Shown here in pieces: positions 27,848-37,740 of a stretch of 64,000 nucleotides of DNA. The position numbers were made by a program, and so were the translations under genes. The stretch spans positions 62,001 through 126,000 of the forward strand of contig NZ_QBUC01000010.1 in the NCBI RefSeq assembly GCF_003058165.1, in the 5' to 3' direction. Below the pieces are notes generated by a model. That model was not told where the DNA came from, searched no databases, and saw only the letters and a list, made by a program, of their open reading frames with translations. How positions within the stretch are numbered: position 1 is the stretch's first letter; every line of letters starts with the position of its first letter. The DNA comes from Paenisporosarcina sp. OV554. Lineage in GTDB: Bacteria; Bacillota; Bacilli; Bacillales_A; Planococcaceae.

Positions 27848-29353
27848 TTGTCGACATTTTTACGTGGGACAATGGTATTAATGGGTGCTGTTTTTTTATC
27901 TAAATTGTTCGGTTTTGTTTTTCGCATTCAATTTGTGCGAATTGCAGGAGAAGAAGCTGTAGGAATATACTCAGCGGCTTATCCAGCATTTATTTTTTTC
28001 TTATCCTTAATACAATTAGGTTTACCGATTGCCGTTGCCAAAATTACAGCAGAATTGTATGCAGGAAAAAAACATGCTGAGATTCAATCACTCATGCGCA
28101 AAGTATGGAAACTAACATGGCTTTCCATATTCATTTTCGGTCCTCTATTATTTTTCACCATTCCGTATATCGCGACCAGTTTGTTAGAAAACGCAAATAT
28201 TAGCACTACGCTATATATCGGCTTATTTACCATTCCAATTGCAGCTTTTGGTGGAATTCTAAAAGGGTATTTTCAAGGACTAGCAAAAGTTGAAGAAACT
28301 GCTTGGTCACAACTAATTGAACAATTTTTCCGCATTGCTTTAATCACTTGGTTATTGCCTTATGTAGTCAACCAATCAAGTCCTGGAGCTACTGCTGCTG
28401 CTGCCATGTCTCTTGCGTTATTGGCAGAACTCGCCTCGTTCTTGTACTTATGGTATAAGTACAAACGGGTGAAACAAACAACTGAAAAAGTCGTTACCTA
28501 TCCAACTACTCCTATTTTAGAAGTAGCACTGCCTTCAGCTGGAAGTCGGCTGTTTGGTTCATTTACATGGTTTTTAGAACCCATTGTCTTTATTAAAGCA
28601 TTAGCTGTTGCTGGTGTGACCGCAGTAGCAGCCACCAATTTATATGGAATGATTTCTGCTGTCTATATACCGTTATTGTTATTTCCTGCGTTTATTCCGT
28701 ATGCTTTATCGATCGTCTTAGTGCCAGCCGTAAGTGATGCGCGAGCTCGTTCAAATCGTGCCATGTTACAAGAACGTGTATCCTTAGCCATGCGCGTGTC
28801 TGCCATTACTGGTTGTTTTGCAGCGACCATTTTTTATTTACACGGAGAGCATATTGTTCGGGTGTTATTTCATGTAACAGAAGGAAAAGGATATATGCAA
28901 CTTTTAGCTCCAGTATTCTTTTTCTATTACATACAAAGTCCACTTCATGCAATTCTGCAAGCAATGCATGAAGCAAAGGCTGCTATGATGAATTCCATTT
29001 ATGGTGGACTTGGCAAATTATTTGTGATGTTTGTGTTAGCATCTCAAGCTGGGATTGAAGAAAAAGGTGCGATTTTGGCCATTGGATTTGGTGTTTGTTT
29101 AACTTCATTTTTACATATGGCAACACTTCGTCAAAAAAAAGAAGCCGGTATTGGCTTCACATTTTTTGCTATACCGTATTTATTATTTATCATCGTCACG
29201 ATACTTCGTCCGGTCATTTGGCCTTTAGCGGAAATGCCTTGGGTAGCTGATAGCTTCGTTACTGGTTTAATGATTTTTGCTGGCTTAATTGTTTTTGGGC
29301 AAATTCGTCTAACTGATATTCGTCTCCTACGTAAACTGATTAAGAAGACTTAA
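27848..29353 (+). CDS. spoVB: SpoVB-like polysaccharide/lipid flippase (MATE/MOP superfamily)
   Basis: About 501 residues with 12-14 membrane segments. Start chosen at the TTG at 27848, 7-8 nt after GAAGGAAG, giving MSTFLRGTMVLMGA, which aligns with the family N terminus; a GTG at 27839 abuts the ribosome site. GEEAVGIYSAAYPAFIFFLSLIQLGLPIAVAK-type sequence (seen near residues 35-65) is characteristic of SpoVB/MurJ-like Firmicute flippases. SpoVB is needed for spore cortex synthesis and probably flips lipid II. Tail-to-tail with the DUF421 gene (14-bp overlap). Confidence 0.9.
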   Translation: MSTFLRGTMVLMGAVFLSKLFGFVFRIQFVRIAGEEAVGIYSAAYPAFIFFLSLIQLGLPIAVAKITAELYAGKKHAEIQSLMRKVWKLTWLSIFIFGPLLFFTIPYIATSLLENANISTTLYIGLFTIPIAAFGGILKGYFQGLAKVEETAWSQLIEQFFRIALITWLLPYVVNQSSPGATAAAAMSLALLAELASFLYLWYKYKRVKQTTEKVVTYPTTPILEVALPSAGSRLFGSFTWFLEPIVFIKALAVAGVTAVAATNLYGMISAVYIPLLLFPAFIPYALSIVLVPAVSDARARSNRAMLQERVSLAMRVSAITGCFAATIFYLHGEHIVRVLFHVTEGKGYMQLLAPVFFFYYIQSPLHAILQAMHEAKAAMMNSIYGGLGKLFVMFVLASQAGIEEKGAILAIGFGVCLTSFLHMATLRQKKEAGIGFTFFAIPYLLFIIVTILRPVIWPLAEMPWVADSFVTGLMIFAGLIVFGQIRLTDIRLLRKLIKKT

Positions 29354-29987
29354 ACCGTTCTCTCATTTGTATATATAACTTTTCTTTTTCATAGCTACAA
29401 TAAAACACGGTTGATGGGTCATCAATGTCAAGGTTTTTTAATTCTTCTAGCAACCATTGTTTATCTTGTTGAATCAACTCTAAATGAGATTCTTGTACGT
29501 CACCATCTACAATAAGAGGCAAAACAGGATGATCTCCACCCATTTTAAATACAGACAAATTTCCCGACGACTCTAGAAAAGCATAAGCAACATCTTGAAC
29601 AGAACCAACTTGCTGTTCACGAAGTTGTTGGAACAAATCGTCCAAATTGTACCTTATTTTCCGCATTTCCGATTCTATTATTTCACCATTGCGAATTATG
29701 ATTGTAGGACTTCCATCAATTAAATCTCGAACCTTTTTACTTTTTAATGACCAGTAGGAAGTTCCTAGTTGGATGAACAATAATAATATCATTGGCATAA
29801 TGGAACCAAACAAGTCGCGTTTTGGATCATCAATTGCAAACGATGCCACTTCTGCGATTAAAACAAATATAACTAAGTCCATTAGACTTAATTCGCCAAC
29901 TTCACGTTTTCCCATTAATCTAAAGATAATTAATATTAATATATAAAGAAATATGGTCCTCAACGCTACAACAAGAAGTTCTTCCAT
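29340..29987 (-). CDS. DUF421/YetF-family membrane protein (YrbG-like)
   Basis: 215 residues from the second ATG at 29987, which has AAAGGGG at 6-nt spacing; the first ATG abuts the ribosome site. Three N-terminal membrane segments include FRLMGKREVGELSLMDLVIF, the DUF421 signature, then a cytoplasmic YcaP/YetF domain with GSPTIIIRNGEI and LFQQLREQQVGSVQDVAYAF. Members of this family occur in several copies in spore formers and some affect spore germinants or envelope; the molecular function is unknown. B. subtilis YrbG is at the same locus. Confidence 0.88.
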   Translation of the reverse strand: MEELLVVALRTIFLYILILIIFRLMGKREVGELSLMDLVIFVLIAEVASFAIDDPKRDLFGSIMPMILLLFIQLGTSYWSLKSKKVRDLIDGSPTIIIRNGEIIESEMRKIRYNLDDLFQQLREQQVGSVQDVAYAFLESSGNLSVFKMGGDHPVLPLIVDGDVQESHLELIQQDKQWLLEELKNLDIDDPSTVFYCSYEKEKLYIQMRERFKSS

Positions 29988-30037
29988 ATGCATCCCCTTT
30001 TTCTACTTAGTATGAGAAAAAGAAGACTGCACTATAC

Positions 30038-30076
30038 AAAAAAACCTGTTTTTCCATAAAGGAAAAACAGGTTTTT
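30038..30076 (-). terminator. bidirectional terminator of yajC
   Basis: AAAAACCTGTTTTTCC...GGAAAAACAGGTTTTT, a perfect long stem between the DUF421 gene promoter region and yajC. Confidence 0.9.
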
Positions 30077-30086
30077 GACTGTTCAC

Positions 30087-30359
30087 TTAAAGTGTTGCTG
30101 ATTCGTCGATAACACGCGCGATAGCTGCACGTTCAAATTGAAGGCGAGTACCATCTGTAATTGTTACAAAAACAGTTGAGTCATCTACTGCATCAACTAA
30201 AGCGTGAAGGCCACCTACTGTTACGATACGATCCCCACGTTTTAAGTTAGTTTGCATAGAAGCTGTCGTTTTTTGACGTTTTTGTGCTGGTCGAATAATG
30301 AAAAACCACATTACAACGAACATCAATATAATTGGTGCTAAACCGATTAATGTTTCCAT
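30087..30359 (-). CDS. yajC: preprotein translocase subunit YajC
   Basis: 90 residues: one N-terminal membrane helix (about 4-22, LIGLAPIILMFVVMWFFIIR), the RPAQKRQK stop-transfer cluster and the YajC domain with LKRGDRIVTVGGLHALV. It associates with SecDF and YidC. Last gene after queA-tgt. Ribosome site AGAGGGGG. A 272-bp gap with a structured element separates it from tgt. Confidence 0.95.
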   Translation of the reverse strand: METLIGLAPIILMFVVMWFFIIRPAQKRQKTTASMQTNLKRGDRIVTVGGLHALVDAVDDSTVFVTITDGTRLQFERAAIARVIDESATL

Positions 30360-30394
30360 TTTATATATTCCCCCTCTCTATCTATACAACACGT

Positions 30395-30606
30395 GTTCAA
30401 AAGGAGCATAAAAAGAGCCGTTTTTGGAACTCAGGCAAAGAACGCCACACAATGTGGCAACACCTGAGTGACCAACGTCTGTTGCCCTGAGGCGGAGAAG
30501 TAAGCAAACGATAAAGGTATACAGCCTAAATTCGCCACTCTCTGTGGCACAGGCTGCATGACCTGCCTTCTGCAGGCCTCAGCTATTTTTAGCGGACTTT
30601 TTGAAC
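30395..30606 (-). other. foldback element with two 48-nt paired modules, tgt-yajC gap
   Basis: The 212-bp element has inverted ends (GTTCAAAAG near 30395 and CTTTTTGAAC ending 30606; AGAGCCG and CGGACTT inside). It contains two modules of exactly 48 nt, 30426-30473 and 30516-30563, that align without gaps. Both start GG, keep CGCCAC...GTGGCA at the same offset and end TGACC. The enclosing stem is CTCAGG/CCTGAG in the first and CAGCCT/AGGCTG in the second, so pairing is kept while sequence differs. Each module is followed by a small hairpin (CAAC-GTCT-GTTG; CCTGC-CTTCT-GCAGG) and then CCTGAGG or CCTCAGC. It could be a tandem RNA element in the tgt-yajC transcript or a palindromic DNA repeat. 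I do not recognise the family. Confidence 0.7.
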
Positions 30607-30631
30607 ATCATCTTCAGTAAGTATACAAGAA

Positions 30632-32826
<2,195 letters not shown>

Positions 32827-32847
32827 AGGTATACTTCCTTTTTATCT

Positions 32848-33849
32848 TTATTCCTCGTAATAAGGGTAATTAAAATGATCATACGCGAGTTTCGTTACGA
32901 CACGGCCTCTTGGTGTCCGTTGTAAGAAACCAATTTGTAATAAGTATGGTTCATAGACATCCTCAATCGTCGTCGATTCTTCCCCAATACTTGCAGCAAT
33001 TGTATCCAGTCCAACCGGACCACCTCGAAAGCGTTCAATCATGCCAACCAATAACTTGTGGTCGATGTGATCTAGACCAAGTGCATCTACTTGCAACAAT
33101 TCAAGGGCATCTTGTGCAACATCAATTGAAATGGTTCCGTTTCCTCTGACTTGTGCAAAATCTCGCACTCTTTTTAATAAGCGGTTGGCGATACGAGGCG
33201 TTCCTCGAGAACGACTGGCAATTTCACCTGCAGAAGGATGGTCAATTTCAGCGTCAAAAAGTGTTGCACTTCGAGACACTATTTCAGTTAACGCATGATT
33301 ATCATAATAATCAAGACGTAGTAGGACCCCAAAGCGATCTCGGAGTGGAGCAGATAATGCGCCCGCTCTCGTGGTGGCTCCAATTAACGTGAAAGGTGGT
33401 AGATCAAGCCGCACTGAACGAGCTGATGGTCCTTTTCCAACCACAATGTCAAGACAAAAATCTTCCATCGCGGGATACAATACTTCTTCAATTGAACGAT
33501 TTAAACGATGAATTTCATCGATAAATAAGACATCGCCTGGTTCAAGTGAACTGACAATCGCCGCTAAATCGCCTGGGCGTTCAATGGCAGGTCCACTCGT
33601 CATTCGAATATTGACTTCCATTTCATTAGCAATTACTGCTGCTAACGTAGTTTTCCCAAGTCCAGGAGGTCCATACAATAAAACATGATCCAAACTTTCT
33701 TTGCGCATTTTTGCTGCCTTCACAAAAATATCTAAATTATTTTTGACTTTATCTTGGCCAATGTATTGAGACAAATATTGTGGGCGAAGTGATTGCTCAA
33801 ATCGTTCATCAAATTCCGAGACTTCAGTCGAAATGACACGTTCTTCCAT
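32848..33849 (-). CDS. ruvB: Holliday junction branch-migration ATPase RuvB
   Basis: 333 residues. Walker [17 protein letters not shown] (about 57-72), Walker [11 protein letters not shown], sensor 1 [12 protein letters not shown], arginine finger in APLRDRFGV, and a C-terminal winged helix with [14 protein letters not shown]. Forms the hexameric motor with RuvA on Holliday junctions. Standard ruvAB-queA-tgt-yajC operon order. Confidence 0.98.
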   Translation of the reverse strand: MEERVISTEVSEFDERFEQSLRPQYLSQYIGQDKVKNNLDIFVKAAKMRKESLDHVLLYGPPGLGKTTLAAVIANEMEVNIRMTSGPAIERPGDLAAIVSSLEPGDVLFIDEIHRLNRSIEEVLYPAMEDFCLDIVVGKGPSARSVRLDLPPFTLIGATTRAGALSAPLRDRFGVLLRLDYYDNHALTEIVSRSATLFDAEIDHPSAGEIASRSRGTPRIANRLLKRVRDFAQVRGNGTISIDVAQDALELLQVDALGLDHIDHKLLVGMIERFRGGPVGLDTIAASIGEESTTIEDVYEPYLLQIGFLQRTPRGRVVTKLAYDHFNYPYYEE

Positions 33850-33867
33850 GCCTATGACCTCCCTTCA

Positions 33868-34488
33868 TCAGCCTTGTTTTAATAGCAATTGTAATGCTTT
33901 TTTCATGTAGCCTTCTGTATCAAGTGCCTCTGGTAAGGATACTAATTGCGGACGTACTTTCACTAGTTCACGATCTGAATATCCAAGTGCAGCAAGTGCT
34001 AAGAATGCTTCTTCGAGCTCAAGCTTTCCTGACGTTTCAGGGAATAATTGAAGTTCATCTTCACCACTTGGCATTTCAAAGTCAATGGATAAGTCGCCTA
34101 GTTTTCCTTTTAAATCAAGAATCATTTGACGCGCTGTTTTTTTCCCAACTCCCGGGAATTTCACTAAAAAGGTCTCATCTTCTCGCTCAATAGCTTGTAC
34201 TACTTGGGACGGTTGTCCACTGGCAAGTATGGCTAACGCGCCTTTCGGTCCAATACCAGAGACTTGAATTAGTTTACGGAAAAGTTCGCGTTGATCAAGT
34301 GAAACGAAGCCAAAAAGTAACTGGGCATCTTCACGAACATTTAAATGTGTAAAGATTTGTTTTGGTTCTGGCGACACACGAAAAGCATATGGGTTTGGTG
34401 TGAATATTTGCCACCCTATGCCTTGTTGTTCCACCGTCATATATTCAGGTGTTATTCGTGTAACTACACCTTTTATGTAATCGTACAT
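33868..34488 (-). CDS. ruvA: Holliday junction recognition protein RuvA
   Basis: 206 residues: N-terminal OB fold (MYDYIKGVVTRITPEYMTVE), tandem helix-hairpin-helix segments LIQVSGIGPKGALAIL and LVKFPGVGKKTARQMILDLK, acidic linker, and a C-terminal domain (LALAALGYSDRELVKV) that contacts RuvB. First gene of the operon on the minus strand. Confidence 0.97.
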   Translation of the reverse strand: MYDYIKGVVTRITPEYMTVEQQGIGWQIFTPNPYAFRVSPEPKQIFTHLNVREDAQLLFGFVSLDQRELFRKLIQVSGIGPKGALAILASGQPSQVVQAIEREDETFLVKFPGVGKKTARQMILDLKGKLGDLSIDFEMPSGEDELQLFPETSGKLELEEAFLALAALGYSDRELVKVRPQLVSLPEALDTEGYMKKALQLLLKQG

Positions 34489-34619
34489 TTAAGTCTCTCC
34501 TCACATTCAACGTACTGATTATAGCATATAAAACGGATGTTCGCAGGAAGAAACCTAGCAATCATCCATGTATAAAGCTTCGTATTTTACTAGGTACCGG
34601 ACAATCTTTTATATAAAAT

Positions 34620-34645
34620 GTTTCAATCTGAGTATAGATGGGAAA
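34620..34645 (+). promoter_or_regulatory. possible sigma-B-like promoter before the 61-residue gene
   Basis: GTTTCA (34620-34625) and GGGAAA (34640-34645) with a 14-nt spacer resemble GTTTAA-N12-15-GGGWAT. The -10 box deviates, and a forespore sigma factor could read overlapping elements (TGAGTATAG); a weak call. Confidence 0.3.
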
Positions 34646-34687
34646 AGATTCTCATCAACTATTCTACTAAATTGGAGGCGGTTTTAG

Positions 34688-34873
34688 ATGGGGAAAAATA
34701 ATGATACCTTTACTCACCAAAACAATCAACACAACAATCAAAATGAACAAGGCGAAGTAAATGAATTACAGCGTAAAAAGCTACAGTATAATCAGGAACA
34801 TAGCAACCGTGAAGAAAATGAAAAGGTAGAAATTGAACAAAATGAACAAAGTGTGGAAGATTCTAAAGAATAG
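34688..34873 (+). CDS. 61-residue hydrophilic Q/N/E-rich protein
   Basis: It has a strong GGAGGCGG ribosome site 8 nt before the ATG and its own terminator, which support a real gene. Composition is extreme: mostly N, Q, E, H and K, no Cys or Trp, an N/Q/H-rich first third (HQNNQHNNQNEQ) and an acidic last third. It looks disordered and resembles small stress or spore-associated proteins in style, but I see no diagnostic small acid-soluble spore protein motif. Function unknown. Confidence 0.75.
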   Translation: MGKNNDTFTHQNNQHNNQNEQGEVNELQRKKLQYNQEHSNREENEKVEIEQNEQSVEDSKE

Positions 34874-34883
34874 ACATAAAAGC

Positions 34884-34925
34884 AAACAACACCCGTGATT
34901 TCAATAATCACGGGTGTTGTTTTAT
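34884..34925 (+). terminator. terminator of the 61-residue gene
   Basis: AACAACACCCGTGATT...AATCACGGGTGTTGTT perfect 16-bp stem followed by T-rich sequence. Confidence 0.9.
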
Positions 34926-35048
34926 TTTTATCGTAATTTAATTACATTTATGTCAAACATATTGCATCGTTTTTTCGAACTAATCACTTTCAACGCGACG
35001 ATTTCGCAATTTATTGAGCTCATTTGATAACCGTAGCTGTTCGATTGT

Positions 35049-35897
35049 TTACGAGAACCTACCACAATCATCCCATAATTGTGGCATATGTTTTAATGCT
35101 TTGTCAGTGAAAACTTTTAATTTCGGTAAAAATCCACGTAGTTGCAATTCAGATAATGTACTAGCATACAACCACTCACGCATCAGTTCGTTTGGAAATA
35201 ATAAATAATTCCAATCAATTTTACGCAGAGATGGATTCTCTTGAATAAGTGCTTGTAAATCATAATCAAAATGAGGTAACACTCGATGTGACCATAAAAT
35301 TAGTTCGACCTCGGCTGGACCTATGCAAGCCAAGTCAAAATCAATGATGTACATTTCGTCTTTTTTATCGATTACAAAATTATGATGAACGATATCACCA
35401 TGTAAAAGTGTTAAGTGGTCACTTTTAACTGGTTCAAGCTGATCTAAAGAAGCTTTCGCAAGTTGTGTGATTCTCTGTGTTTTTGACGGACCGAGTTTTT
35501 GAAATAAAAACGGTTCAAGTTGTTGCCATTTTTCTAAACGATGTGCCCATTTTCGATTTAAATCGATTTCATGAAAATATATAGAATTGTGCCAAGCAAT
35601 TTTTTTTCTTGTATCATGGAGTTGCTGTATTAAAGAAAGTGATTTAATGCGGTCTTCTGGCAAACTAAACTTTACTTTACGACCACTATCAATCCATGGT
35701 TGTTGAATGACCAGTGCATCTGGGTATGGCTCTACCGGCACAATAAAATCAGCACCAATAGTTTTTAATTGATCATGAATGAAGCGGATTTTTGCTGCAT
35801 CATCATGACGTTCGTATTTCTTTAATGAATATGTTTGGGGTCCAATTTGCCATTTCCACACATTCGGCTTTAATTGAACATAATTCCCTCGCTCCAC
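35049..35897 (-). CDS. CotS/YsxE-like kinase-fold spore-coat protein
   Basis: 282 residues with an aminoglycoside-phosphotransferase/CotS-type kinase fold. The catalytic segment LLHGDIVHHNFVID (Brenner-type HGD, near 173) and the metal-binding IDFDLACIGPAEVEL (near 192) are intact. Relatives include CotS, YutH and YsxE of spore coats. The gene starts 3 nt after safA ends, so both form an operon. In B. subtilis ysxE pairs with spoVID near hemL instead; here the SpoVID-like gene at 61 kb has no kinase partner. Substrate unknown. Confidence 0.82.
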   Translation of the reverse strand: MERGNYVQLKPNVWKWQIGPQTYSLKKYERHDDAAKIRFIHDQLKTIGADFIVPVEPYPDALVIQQPWIDSGRKVKFSLPEDRIKSLSLIQQLHDTRKKIAWHNSIYFHEIDLNRKWAHRLEKWQQLEPFLFQKLGPSKTQRITQLAKASLDQLEPVKSDHLTLLHGDIVHHNFVIDKKDEMYIIDFDLACIGPAEVELILWSHRVLPHFDYDLQALIQENPSLRKIDWNYLLFPNELMREWLYASTLSELQLRGFLPKLKVFTDKALKHMPQLWDDCGRFS

Positions 35898-35900
35898 TTT

Positions 35901-36938
35901 TCAGTAGGGGCGAACGGGATTTTGGTATCCCCATTGCCCTTGTGGACCAGGCCACATGTGACAAGGCGCGCATGCCATATACGGAGCCATGTGCTGAGGC
36001 ATCATCATATGTTGAGGCATCATATTATTTTCAGGCATCATATTATTTTGACCTTGGCTTTCTCCAAGTGTTTGCGGTGGATATGGATATTGAGCGAAAC
36101 CGTGTTGTACAGGTTGATGATGTCCACATCCACATCCACATCTGCAAGGTCGCGGTGGTGGTGGTGCACAACCACATGGCGGTTGTTGGTGTTGATAGTT
36201 TTGATAGTGTGGAGGCAACATTGGAATTTCTAGTGAAGAAGAATCACGGAAAGAACTTGTATCATCTAATTCCCAACCATGTGTAGGTTTTAGTTTTGGT
36301 GTTGGTGTTGGCAATGGCATTGACTTCGGTACTGGCATTGGCTTCGGTACTGGCATTGGCTTCGGTACTGGAGTTGGTGCAGGTATTGGTGGTGGTGGCG
36401 GTGGCGCAGCTTGAGCAGGCAGTTGAACGTGAAGATTAACATCCATATCAGGAACTGGCATCCAACCATAAGGAATAAACTGAGGCATCATCTGAGTCAT
36501 CATTAAATTTTGATTATTAATCGGTTGAGGCATCATTTGCGGCATCGGTTGTGGCATCAGGTTTGGCATCTGGTTTGGCATCGGTTGTGGCATCGGTTGT
36601 GGCATCGGTTGCGGGATCGGCTTTGGTAATGGCTTTGGCATCGGCTTCATGCTTGGTTTAGAAATTGGTTTCGGCGCAGGTTGTGGCATCGGTTTTGGAG
36701 CTGGCTGAGCTGTGTACTCCTCCTTACTCTTCTTAACCGGCCGCTCATTGCTATACGGGTGTTCTTTCATCTCATGCATTTTTTTCGATTTTTCCGGTAC
36801 AAAAATTTTCATCCCCGGAACGATATAATCGGGATTTGCCAAATGCGCGTTTAAACGTTTTACTTCATCAAAAGATACACCATACTGTCTTGAAATTTTC
36901 CATAGTGTATCTCCTTTTTGCACAACATGTACGTGCAA
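35901..36938 (-). CDS. safA: SafA-like spore coat assembly protein (N-terminal LysM, Pro/Met/Gln repeats)
   Basis: 345 residues from a TTG start at 36938, which follows AGAGGGGGA by 6 nt and gives MHVHVVQKGDTLWKISRQYG; upstream in-frame codons read through that ribosome site. The LysM domain (1-47, ending PGMKIFVPEK) is the SafA arrangement, where LysM binds cortex peptidoglycan. A long low-complexity region of PMPQPMP/PKPMPVPK repeats (about 80-235) and a C-terminal Cys/His cluster (PCGCAPPPPRPCRCGCGCGH) follow. SafA organises the inner coat with SpoVID. The assignment is by domain order and spore context. Confidence 0.85.
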   Translation of the reverse strand: MHVHVVQKGDTLWKISRQYGVSFDEVKRLNAHLANPDYIVPGMKIFVPEKSKKMHEMKEHPYSNERPVKKSKEEYTAQPAPKPMPQPAPKPISKPSMKPMPKPLPKPIPQPMPQPMPQPMPNQMPNLMPQPMPQMMPQPINNQNLMMTQMMPQFIPYGWMPVPDMDVNLHVQLPAQAAPPPPPPIPAPTPVPKPMPVPKPMPVPKSMPLPTPTPKLKPTHGWELDDTSSFRDSSSLEIPMLPPHYQNYQHQQPPCGCAPPPPRPCRCGCGCGHHQPVQHGFAQYPYPPQTLGESQGQNNMMPENNMMPQHMMMPQHMAPYMACAPCHMWPGPQGQWGYQNPVRPY

Positions 36939-37060
36939 AATACTTCCCCCTCTCATCCATGTATCGTATGAATGAAGATTTGATTTGGTCACTTTTTTGG
37001 TGTACATGATAAACTATGAGAACAAGTGCTATAGTTATGCATGAAAAGGACGGGATTGTA

Positions 37061-37594
37061 TTGAAGAAATTATTAGGTGAAGAACGAAGACAAAAATTAC
37101 TTGAACTGTTAAAGTTGGCAACCGAGCCTATTAAAGGAACCGACTTTGCGAAAAAAGCAGGCGTTAGCCGACAAGTCATAGTTGGCGACATGACCCTATT
37201 AAAAGCACGCAATGAGCCCATTTTAGCTACCAGTCAAGGATACATTTATATGAATCAATCAAATACCAGCCTTGCTTTTGAGCGTCAATTAGCGTGTGTT
37301 CACACACCTCATGATGCGCAAGAAGAATTATATACCCTTGTTGATGCAGGTGTGGTAGTAAAAAACGTCACGGTCGAACACCCTGTCTACGGTGAATTAA
37401 CTGCATCCATTATGGTTTCCAATCGTCATGAAGTGGATTTATTTTTGAGTCGTGTAAAAGAAACCGGTGCTAGTTATTTATCCGAATTGACAGGCGGCAT
37501 TCATTTACATTTGATCGCGGCCACTTCAAGTGAATTCTTAGAAGCAGCTATTGAAGGCATGAGATCTAAAGGATTTTTAGCGGATGACCAATAG
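37061..37594 (+). CDS. NiaR/YrxA-type transcriptional repressor of NAD biosynthesis
   Basis: About 177 residues from the TTG at 37061 (after AAAGGACGGG); ATG codons at 37016 and 37037 are possible but lack a ribosome site. An N-terminal winged helix (RRQKLLELLKLATEPIKG, then AGVSRQVIVGDMTLLKA) is joined to a 3H domain with conserved histidines (VEHPVYGEL, SNRHEVDLF, GGIHLHLIA) that bind nicotinic acid and metal. In B. subtilis it represses nadABC and niaP and neighbours nifS/nadB. No NAD genes are in this window. Divergent from safA. Confidence 0.88.
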   Translation: MKKLLGEERRQKLLELLKLATEPIKGTDFAKKAGVSRQVIVGDMTLLKARNEPILATSQGYIYMNQSNTSLAFERQLACVHTPHDAQEELYTLVDAGVVVKNVTVEHPVYGELTASIMVSNRHEVDLFLSRVKETGASYLSELTGGIHLHLIAATSSEFLEAAIEGMRSKGFLADDQ

Positions 37595-37609
37595 GTAGTG
37601 CTCTACGTG

Positions 37610-37692
37610 CGAATTAGGAGATAATTGGTTAGTTGCGACAATAATCGAAGAAGTTGCGACGATAAACAAAGAAGTTGCGACAATCATTATCC
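37610..37692 (+). repeat. short 21-nt tandem repeat array (GAAGTTGCGA family)
   Basis: Leader GCGAATTAGGAGATAATTGG followed by three units AGTTGCGACAATAATCGAAG, AAGTTGCGACGATAAACAAAG, AAGTTGCGACAATCATTATC. Shorter sister of the arrays at 1671 and 43370. Confidence 0.85.
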
Positions 37693-37701
37693 AATAAATA
37701 C

Positions 37702-37740
37702 AAAAAGGAATGATTGCAGAGTCTGCAGTCATTCCTTTTT
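37702..37740 (-). terminator. bidirectional terminator between niaR-like gene and pheA
   Basis: AAAAAGGAATGATTGCAGA...TCTGCAGTCATTCCTTTTT; the 3' arm lies within the last pheA codons. Confidence 0.85.

Noticed and set aside
30395-30606. Glycine or c-di-GMP riboswitch (AACTCAGGCAAAG and GACGC-like words)
   Set aside because: Only short words match; the consensus cores and the junction architecture of those classes are absent.
34620-34665. Sigma-G promoter (TGAGTA ... CATCAACTA) before the 61-residue gene
   Set aside because: The -10 region does not fit CATACTA; left as a weak alternative to the sigma-B-like site.
35792-36286. Plus-strand frames opposite safA
   Set aside because: They are produced by the Pro/Met/Gln repeat composition of safA on the other strand.
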